Source: Sipunculus nudus
Taxonomy: Eukaryota; Annelida; Sipuncula; Golfingiida; Sipunculidae
Assembly (NCBI GenBank): GCA_026874595.1
Contig: CM049306.1
Span: 107,713,142-107,777,141, forward strand
DNA: 64,000 bases
Direction of reading: 5' to 3'
Positions 43,901 through 55,454 of this stretch are shown here, one piece after another. A program made the translations under genes and the position numbers. The notes under the pieces were generated by a model. The model was not told where the DNA came from. It saw only the letters and a program-made list of their open reading frames with translations, and ran no database searches. The number at the start of each line of letters is the position of its first letter. Positions within the stretch are counted from its first letter, which is position 1.

Positions 43901-46900
43901 TCGTACTCATGCTGTTTATCATAATAAAAATTCTCACTCATAATTTGTAGACCCTATGCCTAACGTCTTTTTCCAAAACGTATATCTCTGTATGATTTAT
44001 TGAAAAGTATGTAATTTGCCATTCTTTGTTGATTTTTTTATAGGGCAAGGGGTGTCCTGGAGAATTCTATAGCACAAGTAATCTTTACATCATATAGTGA
44101 ACCACATGGAAAAAATGCCGGAAGCCCAGGGTTAACATAAGCGACATCAGTCCCGACCAGGGTATTACGGAATTTTGTTTCTTATACAACCATGGATTTT
44201 CCACAGGTGCATCTAGAATATATATAATACACTATTTAATACAATATAGAATATACACTATAAAAATACTTTTAATATAAATGAATTATGTGACTGTGTT
44301 TTTTTATAGGAGCCGTTCATGGTGTGCGCGCTCACGGTCACGGGGATGACCCATACTACCCCACCTCCTTCGACTTCTTGAGTGAAGAATCCCGCCTGTA
44401 CCATAACTTGACCCGGAACTACAACAAGTTCGTCCGGCCGGTCCACAATGCAACTCAAATCGTCAACGTCAAACTCGGCCTGGCGCTCATACAGATCCTC
44501 AACTTTGTAAGAATATTTAACATTTTTTTTAATCGAGCATTATTGAAACTCAGTTCTAAGACACACTTGCCCTATTGATATTTTATATGCATGCACATCT
44601 TCTGTAAAAGGGATGCTTTATAAGTTAATCCTGTAATTCACTTTATGAAGAATATTAATTCATATCAAATTTTAATTTAAAAGTTACGGTCAGGTTATCG
44701 AAATTCCGTCAAAGTTTCAAAGTTTTAATTAAAATCGTTGACTTATTCTACGACATATTAGCTTCTAGAAAACGAACAAAAAGTAATCACATATGTATAT
44801 ATTTTCATATAACAAAGACCAAAATTTAGTGAAAAGTGCACTTTTGCATTCCCGACTTTAACAAAACGCACAAATATACATTTTAATATTCAACAAATTT
44901 GTATAAAAATTCAAATATTATTCGCATTTTTGAAAATTAAATTAACCAAATGAATACAATTAAATTAATACAAACAAGTCAAGAATACTTTACCTTAGAC
45001 TGGTGAATATTGAGTATTAATTTGAAACCGTATCAAAATACACGTATATTAAATGAGAAAAAAATATCTCATTAAGCAAAAATTAACACTATCCAAAATC
45101 AAGTGCGTTATGGACGTTGAAGTGGAAGTTAATCTCGGGTGCATATAATGGGGGAACCCAGTGTTGACCTGCGTTGTTATCCAAAATAATGAAAACTACC
45201 AAACGACGCCGAAACATCCGGTGACAGCATACACGCAGATGATAACTGATTCTCGAGCGTTTCAACAGGATGTCTTAAGAGGACCAGATGCAACTTCAAA
45301 TATTTGCTCTGTCCCTGACCTCGTCCCCTTTACACCTATAGCTCTCCTGGTGTATATATATGTGGGCGGCTTAAATGCAGTGACTCGCATAACGATTTTA
45401 CATCGTGTTACGTGTTTGTCCCGGATAATCTTTGCATTCAAACTTTTTCTTGGGATTCAGGTTTCATGATTTAATTTTCAAGGTAGTTCTCAAGCTGATT
45501 AATTTTCTGGTTTTATTACTGAGTCAAATCAACAGAAAAGAAGACTTCCCCTGGCGTCATATCTCTGATGGCTTTACATCATTTGCCCCCGCATACTTAC
45601 CCCTGGATAAATATCCCGGGCAAAAAATCCCATAATCTCCCTCTGACGTAAATATGGTATAACATGTACAATAAAATATACAATGCAACCAATCTTTTCC
45701 GATTATGTGTATTGTGTAAAAATGTGAGAGGTTTTATTGCAGTTAAATTATGTTTTATATTTTTTATGATATGAATGATATATAAATTTCGTTATATTAA
45801 TAATGTTTAATACATACTCGATGGAAATTTATAACAAGGCTGGTATGCTTTAAATCAAGTGTAATACGTGTCTGATAAAGAAGACAGTCTCTGACATTTA
45901 AAATTTGCCGACTATAATATTTTTCGTGTGAACGTCTCATCACCTGTTTTTGTTTTTCCTTACAGTCAAAATATTTAAAAACCCCACTGTGAAAATACAA
46001 TTGAAAGCATCCCGAAACAACTAGAAAAGAATTTTCATCACATGCATTTATTCTGTAGCTCACAACTGACGTGCTATATATATGTATATCCAGCCAGATG
46101 TCGGTTTGGGGGAAACGTTCGGGATTATTTGTCACAGGGGTGGATGAACTTTTTTTTTTTTTTTTGGGGGGGGGGGGGGGGAGTCCGGGGATAATTGTCG
46201 CGGCGTATTGGTGATTATACATCTATGCGTCAGTGAAGGCAGATCAGTCGTCCTAAAATTTAAATGCTAAACGTATTGTTTCACATACACCTTTTTTTTA
46301 AAACAGCCTCAGGAGAGTAAACGACGCCAAGATTCGAAAACTTAAAATCCCATAAAATCCACTTAAATTTACACGTCAATACATACTTCACCAATTTATT
46401 CTATACACGCCTATATCTGAACAACCGTTGTATATTGGCGGAATATATTCGAAACATTATTATTTCGTGTGTGAACTGAATATCTCATTTGAAGTGTTAC
46501 ATGCATAAGTATCATGCCAGTTACACATTCTAGGATGTCAGATTTCTGGTCAAGAAGTGTGACTTGAGTTAAAATGTATGGATAAGATTATTTATATCAA
46601 TACCTGCATGTGAAACCAGTGCGTACCTTTTGATGGATCACCTCCGGGAGCCTCAACATGTGATCATGATCTCAATCAATGACTGAGTTGATACCTCCTT
46701 ATAATTACAAGGTGAAGCAGTGGTTGTGATTTTATTCTTCGTATTTCACAGTGTTTATGTTTATTCATTTTATCTCTCTTGTTAATCATTTTGTCTATGG
46801 TAATCTTTTATTTATATAGTTATTTGTTATTTTCTATTTGTATCGTTATTTTTAATTTGTATCGTTATTTATATTGTTATTTTAAATTTCTCTGGTTATT

Positions 46901-49900
46901 TAATAGTAATATTGTTATTTTTATTTTTTATTGTTATTTATTATTTATCTGTTATTGTTATGGATATTTTTAATTAAGCTATCATGTTAATCATTATGTA
47001 TTCTAATTCGCATTATTTATATTGTTATTTATATAAGTTATATATTATTTATATTGTCATTTATTATTCATAATGATATAAATTATCTATATTCGTAGGA
47101 TGAAGTGCAACAGACTATACACACGCTTGTATGGCTGCGTAAGGTAAGCTCTAAGAAACTTGATCACAAACGTAGAATGTGTATGTAATTATATATAATT
47201 AATTCATAGTAAGATGAATACACTCCTGATTAATATGTGTGTTAAAATGTAATATGGTTGATAAAGATTGTACTGAATTTCGATATGAAGTTGGAATTAA
47301 TGAATTCACTGTGTTTTCTGATATACAGTAATCCAATGATCCTGCATACCTCATACCTGTTCACCATACCTGCAGACTTAGGCCAATTTTCTAAAGGTGA
47401 TATACACACAAGCTCGTGAACTGTCGCAAATAATCCTAATTTAGTAGGTTTGTGTATGATTAGTACGATTCACATATTCACTACCTAGTGGACACAAGTT
47501 TACAAGCAGACGTGAGCCCCCTTACGTTATCCCACTGTATATCAAACTATACATCTTCCTCTCGTTACAGCTTAGTAGGGCCCAATATCATTGTTTTGTA
47601 ACTTTAATTTCCCAGTCATGGAATGATGCTGGCCTGAAATGGAATCCTGAAGAATTCAATGGTATCGATACACTACGCATGCCCAACGAGGTCATTTGGA
47701 AACCGGATGTTGTCTTGTACAACAGGTAAATATTAAGTAGTACATCTCCGCATGTAAGTAAATTAGACTGTAGCCACTAATTGTTTTAAAGGTAAAACAA
47801 CCATCCATGATCATTCACGTACAAAGGTACCTCGATTGTCTGAGAGCGCCATCGTTTACGCTGCCCTGTATAGTCCCAACATTGACAGTACAAATGAAAC
47901 AGGGCTCTTACAGCTAAGTAGGGGCTTAGCTGAGATTAAACGATTACTCAGAGTTCAGTTTGTGTTATTGTAAGAAGTTCAATGGTTAATATAATGGGTA
48001 AACATTACTCTCTTTAAGGAATATTTAGATGCCTGTTTCCAAGAATATCAAAATGATCGTTTGGTCCGTTCAAGCGTATAAAACACGGATATATTGGGCT
48101 GTTGTATAATACATAGGCCTATAGAGTTGTACCAACGTCTTCTGTTGTGTTGTTTAATTCTCCACACGTTGAATCAAATCTAGATTGTATTGATAAATGT
48201 TCTTTCTTATTTTGTCCAGGTTCGATTTAACTTAAGAATGTTAATTTTCATTGATTTGTTGCACCCTTTCAGAATGTGACATTTGTCATAACATTAAGTA
48301 TATCTGTTCCTTCATCTTACTAGGTAATTGGATTTAAGAGTTCTCCTTTTTATACTTACAAGTATGCAAGACAAGTGGGAGTACCCGGGTCACCCTCTGG
48401 CGGTGGTACATAGCACAGGAAACGTGCTGTTCATCCCTCCCATGCATCTACACAGCTCATGTAACGTGGACCTGTCCAAGTTCCCATTTGACGAACAGAT
48501 GTGCGAGTTGAAAATGGGATCCTGGACTTACAGTGGTCTTCAGGTAAGATCTGTTCAACATGATCATAAGTATATATAAATCCACAATTATCTCATTATT
48601 TAACAAATACCATGATTAAATATGATTTAAGATATTTTTGCACGTCTCTTTACAATAACATAAACATTCATCCTGTGTATAGATTTTTATACTTTTATCT
48701 GGTTTTTTTGTGCGTAAAATGTGTAACATTCGACATGATTTTACATGTATGCATATATTTTACTGTTAATATGTTCTATACATGAAACATGTACCTTATA
48801 ACTTCTGATTTAGCTCGACTATTTATAGAAAACAGCTTTTCCTATGAAATCTGTACTATACACGAATATTCATATCAATATAGGTTGACCTTGAATTTTA
48901 TGACATGTCGCAAATGGACATGTCCGCCTTCTTAACAAGCACCGAATGGTCAGTCACGGAAAATTCGGCAAAGAAAAATATGAAGAAGTATGCATGCTGC
49001 CCAGAGACGTACCCCGACATCACTTTCACGCTGAAACTGAAGCGCCACCTAGGGCCGTACACACACACGCTGGTGGCGCCATCTGTCGTGCTGGCATTCC
49101 TTATTCCGGTTGTCTTTCTTTTGCCGACCGGATCAGGAGAGAAGACTTTCCTGGGTCAGATATAATTGTATTGACTATTATAAAAATCATGATATGACTG
49201 TATTGACTATTATAAAAATCATGATATGACTGACTTAAGAATTTGTAATTTTATAAATACAGTTAGGAATCTTGACTTTGTTACTCCCTAAAACTGTTAA
49301 CATTTTCTTTATTCTTAAATTTCTTGAATTGTGTTCAATAGCGGAAACTGCACTGTGTTTAAAGAGTGTTAAACATAATGCCTCATTGAGGTCTGCTATG
49401 TCTTCTCCAAACAAGACCGTTTCAGCATTCCAGGGAAGTAAAGAGCGGGCAATATTTGTTTTCGAGCAATTTTATATCCCTATAATTGTTTCCTTTACAT
49501 TAATGTATTAACGTTATTTGTTATCACACCACGATTCATAACCACTAACATGTTATTATAAGTGATTTTTAAATTCAGCAACATCGATAACGAGACAAAA
49601 CTTTTTTTCTACCATTTCAGGGATCGGCGTTCTGATTGGTTTGGTGTTGATGGCGCTGCTCTTGGAGGAGACTGTCCCTCGTGCCTCACACACTGTCCCG
49701 ATCATTGGTAATACACCTTTCTCTCTCTGTCTTTTATTCATACGCATGCACCTTTGGAACAATGTTTTATAGAGTGATATAATATTTTGTAAAAATTTAA
49801 GTAAGTAATAAACGAAAAAGCCCCGAGATCCCTATGCTCAATTTCAATGTACCCAACTCACAGTAAAATACAAATACATTTGACAATTTTTTACAAGATT

Positions 49901-52186
49901 CTTTTTTAACCTTAGGTTAGTTGTCCTGACCGCCGTCTGTCTAATGTTTCCTGTATTATTTCCCTTTTACAGTCATGTACAACCTGGCGTGCGTTGTCCT
50001 GACCGCCGTCTGTCTGAGTGTTTCTGTATTATTTCACTTTAACATTTACAGTCATGTACAACCTGGCATGCGTTGTCCTGACCGCCGTCTGTCTGATGTT
50101 TTCTATATTATTTCACTTTAAAATCTACAGTCATGTACAACCTGGCGTGCGTTGTCCTGACCGCCGTCTGTCTCATGTTTTCTGTATTATTTCACTTTAA
50201 CATTTACAGTCATGTACAACCTGGCATGCGTTGTCCTGACCGCCGTCTGTCTAATGTTTTCTGTATTATTTCGTTTTTACAGTTATGTACAACCTGGCGT
50301 GCGTTGTCCTGACCGCCGTCTGTCTCATGTTTTCTATATTATTTCACTTTAAAATTTACAGTCATGTACAACCTGGCGTGCGTTGACCTGACCGCCGTCT
50401 GTCCGTGGTTTTGTTTTCTGTATTCTTTAAAATTTACAGTCAAGTACAACCTGGCATGCGTTGTCCTGACCGCCGTCTGTCTGATGTTTTCTGTATTATT
50501 TCACTTTAAAGTTTACAGTCATGTACAACATGGCGTGCGTTGTCCTTACCGCTGTCTGTCTGATGTTTTCATTATTATTTCACTTTAAAATTTACAGTTA
50601 TGTACAACCTTGCATGCGTTGTCCTGACCGCCGTCTGTCAGATGTTTTCTGTATTATTTCACTTTAAAGTTTACAGTCATGTACAACATGGCGTGCGTTG
50701 TCCTTACCGCTGTCTGTCTGATGTTTTCTGTATTATTTCACTTTAAAATTTACAGTCATGTACAACTTGGCGTGCGTTGTCCTGACCGCCGTCTGTCTGA
50801 TGTTTTCTGTATTATTTCACTTTAAAATTTACAGTTATGTACAACCTTGCATGCGTTGTCCTGATCGCCGTCTGTCTGATGTTTTCTGTATTATTTCACT
50901 TTTACAGTTATGTACAACCTGGCGTGCGTTGTCCTGACCGCCGTCTGTCTGATGTTTTCTGTATTATTTCACTTTAAAGTTTACAGTCATGTACAACATG
51001 GCGTGCGTTGTCCTTACCGCTGTCTGTCTGATGTTTTCTGTATTATTTCACTTTAAAATTTACAGTCATGTACAACTTGGCGTGCGTTGTCCTGACCGCC
51101 GTCTGTCTGATGTTTTCTGTATTATTTCACTTTAAAATTTACAGTTATGTACAACCTTGCATGCGTTGTCCTGATCGCCGTCTGTCTGATGTTTTCTGTA
51201 TTATTTCACTTTAAAGTTTACAGTCATGTACAACATGGCGTGCGTTGTCCTTACCGCTGTCTGTCTGCTGTTTTCTGTATTATTTCACTTAAAATTTACA
51301 GTCATGTACAACTTGGCGTGCGTTGTCCTGACCGCCGTCTGTCCGATGTTTTCTGTATTCTTTGAAATTTACAGTCATGTACAACCTGGCGTGCGTTGTC
51401 CTTACCGCCGTCTATCTGATGTTTTCTGTATTATTTCACTTTAAATTGACAGTCATGTACAACCTGGCATGCGTTGTCCTGACCGCCGTCTGTCTGATGT
51501 TTTCTGTATTATTTCACATTAACATTTACAGTCATGTACAACCTGGCATGCATTGTCCTGACCGCCGTTTGTCTCATGTTTTCTGTATTATTTCACTTTA
51601 ACATTTACAGTCATGTACAACCTGGCATGCGTTGTGCTGACCGCCGTCTGTCTGATGTTTGCCGCTATAGTCAACACGGCGTGGGCCAAGGCTGGTGACG
51701 TGCCAGGTGTCCTTAAAATCGTAAGTGAAGATTTCAATCGGATTATATGACTTTCTCAGGCTGTCCGGCCGTATAAAAATATGCCTGTTTCTTTGGTAAA
51801 GTGACTTTGTTTATTATATCATTAGCTTTTTGCTGACAAATGTCTGAGATGTTACTGAATTGTTTTTATTTATATTTGACATTGGAGCTGACACCAGCAG
51901 ATGATTTACAACCTTGTAGTTGTATGTAGATGGAGGTCAGAGATAAAAGTAGCCGATATAATCGACCTTTCTTTTCCAGTTGTTCCTGACTATTCTTGGT
52001 CGAGTCCTCTGTGTTCCCGAGGAGCCCTACACCCGTGTCATTGACGACGAGAACACAGGAACTGACGTCAAAACTCCGTCACGTGAACCTAGTGGGTGGC
52101 GCCGCCTGTCGAGAGTGGTCGATAGACTCTGTCTGATCGTCTTCTTTCTTGTCGCTATCATTATGACCATTGCTATGCTGTCATAA
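37886..52186 (+). CDS. nAChR-like Cys-loop receptor subunit B (419 aa, nine exons)
   Basis: Paralogue of gene A and likewise a pentameric cation-channel subunit. Exons 37886-37937, 44310-44506, 47099-47143, 47616-47725, 48363-48543, 48884-49154, 49621-49707, 51611-51720 and 51980-52186 join in frame; lengths match gene A except exons 2 and 9. Seen in order: signal peptide, LTRNYNKFVRP, loop-A WKPDVVLYN, Cys-loop C168-C182, loop-B GSWTY (Trp189), vicinal C233-C234 (YACCPETY), M1, GEK-M2, M3, short loop, RVVDRLCL and M4. The principal-face residues Tyr (A), Trp (B) and loop-C Tyr-Cys-Cys-Tyr are all kept, so acetylcholine or a similar cationic ligand is likely. M2 has Phe at 2', Gly at 6' and Ile291 at the 9' gate. 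Intron 1 (6.4 kb) hosts a Helitron/pearl-like element, and intron 7 a large array of partial M3-exon copies. Intron 6 uses donor GTCAGA. Confidence 0.95.
37938..39902. other. Gene B intron 1, first part
   Basis: AT-rich; a C run at about 39,238-39,249 is the only simple repeat of note. No coding block was recognised. Confidence 0.5.
39903..41617 (+). mobile_element. Helitron/pearl-like non-autonomous element, copy 2
   Basis: Same architecture as 8,552-10,018: 5' hairpin TATCCGCCAAAACAGAGTTT, a (GCC)n run at about 39,952-39,971, a tandem core, then GGCGGATACACGTAGTCGCT and a 3' hairpin before ATTCTAGTT. Core landmarks fall at 40,124, 40,375, 40,655, 40,935, 41,213 and 41,491, so units are about 280 bp with one shortened unit and more divergence toward the 3' end. 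It has more units than copy 1. Two GGTGGCGCCACC palindromes occur in most units. It encodes no protein. Confidence 0.74.
41640..43780. other. Gene B intron 1, possible eroded retroelement
   Basis: Minus-strand WFPFVIKQIVAWQDKL (42,198-42,398) and plus-strand SLGERQNKYIRMCGFC (43,420-43,470) faintly resemble C-terminal segments of non-LTR retrotransposon proteins. Frames are broken and the resemblance is weak. The rest of 42,400-44,309 shows nothing supportable. Confidence 0.25.
44310..44506 (+). CDS. Gene B exon 2
   Basis: Acceptor TTTTTATAG, donor GTAAGA. Starts AVHGVRAHGHGDDPYYPTS, then SRLYHNLTRNYNKFVRPVHN and VNVKLGLALIQILNF. It is 12 nt longer than in gene A because of the His/Gly-rich N terminus. 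Predicted sequons NLT and NAT. Confidence 0.95.
44507..47098. other. Gene B intron 2
   Basis: AT-rich. Holds a T run followed by a G run at about 46,150-46,181 and a TTATTTATATTGTTATTT-type low-complexity tract at 46,780-47,090 just before exon 3. Confidence 0.6.
47099..47143 (+). CDS. Gene B exon 3 (45-nt microexon)
   Basis: Acceptor ATTCGTAG, donor GTAAGC. Encodes DEVQQTIHTLVWLRK, carrying the loop-D Trp. Confidence 0.93.
47616..47725 (+). CDS. Gene B exon 4 (loop A)
   Basis: Acceptor TTTCCCAG, donor GTAAAT. Encodes SWNDAGLKWNPEEFNGIDTL then RMPNEVIWKPDVVLYN, the canonical loop-A motif. Confidence 0.95.
48363..48543 (+). CDS. Gene B exon 5 (Cys-loop, loop B)
   Basis: Acceptor ACTTACAAG, donor GTAAGA. 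Encodes MQDKWEYPGHPLAVVHSTGN, the Cys-loop CNVDLSKFPFDEQMC and MGSWTYSGLQ. Confidence 0.96.
48884..49154 (+). CDS. Gene B exon 6 (loop C, M1)
   Basis: Acceptor AATATAG, donor GTCAGA. Encodes YACCPETYPDITFTLKLKR, M1 VVLAFLIPVVFLLP and TGSGEKTFL. Loop C and M1 are nearly the same as in gene A. Confidence 0.95.
49168..49231. repeat. Exact 32-bp tandem duplication
   Basis: GTATTGACTATTATAAAAAT then CATGATATGACT occurs twice in a row just after exon 6, within intron 6. Confidence 0.95.
49621..49707 (+). CDS. Gene B exon 7 (M2)
   Basis: Acceptor ACCATTTCAG, donor GTAATA. Encodes IGVLIGLVLMALLLEETVP and RASHTVPII, ending in phase 1 (G completed by TC of exon 8). Confidence 0.95.
49911..51610 (+). 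repeat. ~79-bp minisatellite of partial M3 exons with their splice acceptors (about 21 extra copies)
   Basis: The unit is the intron 7/exon 8 junction: CACTTTAAAATTTACAG followed by TCATGTACAACCTGGCGTGC, GTTGTCCTGACCGCCGTCTG and TCTGATGTTTTCTGTATTAT. Copies begin (first exonic base) near 49973, 50052, 50131, 50210, 50283, 50362, 50440, 50519, 50598, 50677, 50756, 50835, 50908, 50987, 51066, 51145, 51224, 51302, 51375, 51453 and 51532; the true exon is at 51611. A degenerate partial copy precedes at about 49,911. Each carries about 58 bases of exon and an acceptor AG but no donor. At 79 bp the frame moves by one per unit. A higher-order pattern is visible: variants CAACATGGCG, CAACTTGGCG and TTATGTACAACCTTGC recur in that order. 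Confidence 0.96.
51611..51720 (+). CDS. Gene B exon 8 (M3), the last and only complete unit of the array
   Basis: Acceptor ACATTTACAG, donor GTAAGT. Encodes VMYNLACVVLTAVCLMF, then AAIVNTAWAKAGDVPGVLKI. Only this copy has the second half of the exon and a donor, so only it gives a complete exon that splices on to exon 9. Confidence 0.93.
51980..52186 (+). CDS. Gene B exon 9 (MX, short loop, M4, stop)
   Basis: Acceptor CTTTTCCAG. Encodes LFLTILGRVLCVPEEPYT, DDENTGTDVKTPSREPSGW, RRLSRVVDRLCLIVF and M4 ending AMLS before TAA. Confidence 0.95.
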   Translation: MFLTILGRVLCVPEEPYTRVIDDENTGTDVKTPSREPSGWRRLSRVVDRLCLIVFFLVAIIMTIAMLS

Positions 52187-54113
52187 AGGATGGACTTCAG
52201 ATTTAACTGTACATATTCTGTTTTATGGCTGTAAATATTTTGTCCTATGTAGAAACTTTGCTGTAAACGAGAGAGTTTCTAATCATTGATTAGACGGTTT
52301 AACATTGATAATGTAACCTGCTCAATATTATGTTGATTACGTGCAGTTATCAAACCTCAGGTAATGCTTAAGACATCATCGAAATTACATTACACCCAGT
52401 ATTATATAAAAAAAAGTAGAGAGATGAATTAATGTTTATGTAGGAATACACAGAATATGTCAATATTTAGACACCATCAAGTATATGTGGACTGCAAATA
52501 TCCGCTGATCATATACTTAGATCAGCTTTTTCCATCCCCGCATCTCATAGCAAGACCCGATCTACAACAGGGACACTGAAGTCCTGCCTTGATTTCTCCT
52601 AAACGGAGAGCTATATCAGTCGATGGCTTAGCTGTATCATCATAATGAAGGATGGACTAGTCCTTTATGACGCCCTTAGGCTTCCATAGTGAGCTTGCCA
52701 CAGCATCCGGACATGCAGGATGTCGTCGGTCTCAGTTCAGAGTCGCAACATACTTAGTAAGATGTCTCCAGAGATGACAGCAACAGGCGGAGGCGTGTCT
52801 CCCTGACTGGTGACCTGAGGACTGACCAATAAACGTTCAGCAGCCGAGGAGGATGGAGAGCAGCTTCCATCTCCTCACTAACCTTCAGATCAAGCAATAG
52901 TTGAAAAAAACTAACAAACAGAACTCTCCACAGTGGTTGTTCCTGTTCGACCAACCACGCTGACTTGAATGATTTCCTATATAGATTTCTATGAGTTTAT
53001 TACTAAAGAGTGCTTTTTTTTCATTTGTAACTCCGTGTAATGATAACTGGTGTAATAAATGTAGTAAATGATTTTAAACTTGTTCTATATATGATGATGT
53101 CGTGTACATAGCGGCGGATCCGGAGGGGGCGCCCGAGGTGCGCGCCCTCCCGTTGAGCTGCAGTATCTCCCATTTTATCTATTTATTTTTTATTGATTAA
53201 ATAGCAATTAGTTTTTTTAAGTATCCACATTTTTTTCTTTCAAATTCAAAAGTTGAGGATACCCCTCCCATACCTCCCCCATATACCTGAAAATAACCTT
53301 AACAAAAACATGGTTCAAACCTAGAAATAAAAGCAAAACAAATATTTATATTTTTGTAGGCTGAAATGCATTACGTTTATATATATATATTAATTTTACC
53401 AAACAAACAAAAAATGTCAGGTGGAGTTATAGAAACACACCGATTGAACATGTCGATACAATGTCTTTTTACCGCATTCCCAATAGCAGTTTCTGAGTAG
53501 CCATTATAACGGTCAGTCTGAAATTCAAGGAAACAGACATGATTAGAAAACCATAATATTTAAGCGTTGATGGAAAAAAAGTTCCTACTGTTTTAATGAA
53601 TAAAGATTCACTTACTCATGACATACTCATATTACCGATGTCCACGAAATAGCAAACAACCTACTGGCTATATTTTGTTCCTCAGACATTACAGTCTGTC
53701 GAGATCGAGAGTCGGCCATCTTAGTCCAGTAAAAATGTCTACTTAGTCGGGTTTTCACGACCAAGATCCTACTTCAGCAACCAAACTAACGGAAAGGAAC
53801 AGAAACTGTTAGAGTGGAAACTGTACTATAAACTAGACAATGTGATATAAGGAACAGTTGTAATGTCAAAGACTTCATATCTGAAATACCCCCAAAATAT
53901 TTTATACTCTGACCTCCCTAGCGTAGAGCTAACCTTTACAGCTTGTGTTGTGGCCACCCCAGTATATGCTCGGTTTTTAGGGCTTACATGAACCTGACTA
54001 GAAATATCTAGGTTCGGACCAGCCTCGAGTGATACTTAACATTACTTGACTAAACCCGCAGTATAAACACTGTGATGTATTCAGTGACCAGTAGTGGCAC
54101 ACGATCCATGTGG

Positions 54114-54120
<7 letters not shown>

Positions 54121-54165
<45 letters not shown>

Positions 54166-54182
54166 GCCCCCCCCCCCCCCCC
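54121..54182. repeat. (TA)n then poly-C simple repeat
   Basis: About 20 TA units followed by CATG and a run of about 16 C. Confidence 0.95.
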
Positions 54183-54335
54183 GACCCGAATCGCACAAAG
54201 CATAATCTCGTAATCTCGTAAAGTCTCGGCTTTTCAAACCACGCCGTTAGCTTCATTCTAACCACATTCACCTGATGATCGGGTCGCACCCCGTGAAACA
54301 GACTGTTGTGAATTAAGTGTTGTTTTTCTCCAGAG

Positions 54336-54336
<1 letters not shown>

Positions 54337-54381
<45 letters not shown>
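54337..54381. repeat. (TA)n microsatellite
   Basis: About 22 TA units. Confidence 0.95.
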
Positions 54382-54385
<4 letters not shown>

Positions 54386-55262
54386 TGACCATACATTATC
54401 TACGTTAATATAAGCAGGTATCAGGCCATCTCCATAAGGAAGAATAATTACACTTTTTACCTCACGCCGTGAACATAACCGTTCATTAGCACACTGTATT
54501 CGTGTTGTTCAGTTGATCATATCAGTACATTAATAACTCGCAAATGTTCACTCCTTGGGCAGTACACGATCAATTATAATCAATAAAATTACTCCTTAAA
54601 TGTTAATCAGCTCTTACCTGAAGCAGTGTTATATAATTATAATTGTTACATTATTTTGTTCGAAGACTGGTCAAAATTTAACTATATAGTTAACTATAGA
54701 CCACTCACAATAATCAAATCACTGTTATCAAATATACATGGCCTAATAACCAACCCGTCTTATAGTACCTTATCTCTCCACCGGATTTCACCATCAGTTA
54801 CAGTTTAATGCCGGAGACAGACTTACAACGAGAATGTTATTTCATATTATGTCAATATTTAGACACAGATGAGGTTCGAACTTTTGTGTGTTCCACCTCT
54901 CTCGTCAAATATAATTCAAATTAACCCACATATTATTGTACACACAAACTGACAGACAAATAGCGGCCAGGCAGATTGAAACAATATCCTGAGACGAACT
55001 GTCTCTGGCGGTAGAAAAAATGTGCTAAGAACTAACCACGGGTACCAGGTATATCAGAAGTGTACAGTAAACACACGTAATTCAGGTTTTGCCTGCCGGA
55101 TTATTTAATGGCTTGGATACAAAACAGGTCAAGTACGTTGGGCGTTCTGTGGCATTACCCATGTAACTACCATGTGTGGCTGATAACACCGGTGACGAAA
55201 ACAGTTGTTGACTTAAATTTAAATAGCCTGGACCCTGGATCGAAAAGGGTGGCTGATATTGA

Positions 55263-55263
<1 letters not shown>

Positions 55264-55342
<79 letters not shown>
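55264..55342. repeat. (TA)n(GA)n compound microsatellite upstream of gene C
   Basis: About 26 TA units run straight into about 14 GA units, ending some 60 bp before the ATG of relic C at 55,403. Confidence 0.95.
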
Positions 55343-55345
<3 letters not shown>

Positions 55346-55402
55346 AGGATATACTTCAGCTTGAAAGCGGATAACTCGACATCGTAATATTGCATAATCG
55401 TC

Positions 55403-55454
55403 ATGGCAGCATCTTTTCTCACCATAGTGACTGTGTCAGTGGTCCTGTTGCAAG
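55403..55454 (+). pseudogene. Relic C exon 1 (signal peptide, intact)
   Basis: Encodes MAASFLTIVTVSVVLLQ plus one base; donor GTAAGT in phase 1, as in genes A and B. Confidence 0.8.

Larger units (their letters stand above)
52187..55262. other. Intergenic DNA between genes B and C, including the gene B 3' flank
   Basis: The first ~0.65 kb is homologous to the flank of gene C: GATTTAACTGTACATAT, CGAGAGAGTTTC and AGGCGGAGGCGTGTCTCCCT occur in the same order after both stops. Candidate AATAAA signals lie at 52,828 and 53,054. The rest is AT-rich with simple repeats at 54,121-54,182 (AT then C run) and 54,337-54,381 (AT). Confidence 0.6.

Noticed and set aside
45797-46222. 141-codon minus-strand open frame
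   Set aside because: Includes a translated poly-G/poly-T tract and has no motif.
46779-46973. Hydrophobic 64-codon open frame
   Set aside because: Translation of the TTATTTATATTG low-complexity tract.
50018-51601. Many short open frames encoding MYNLACVVLTAV-like or SHVQPGVRCP-like peptides
   Set aside because: These are the M3 exon units in true and shifted frames; each unit lacks a donor, so they are not separate genes.
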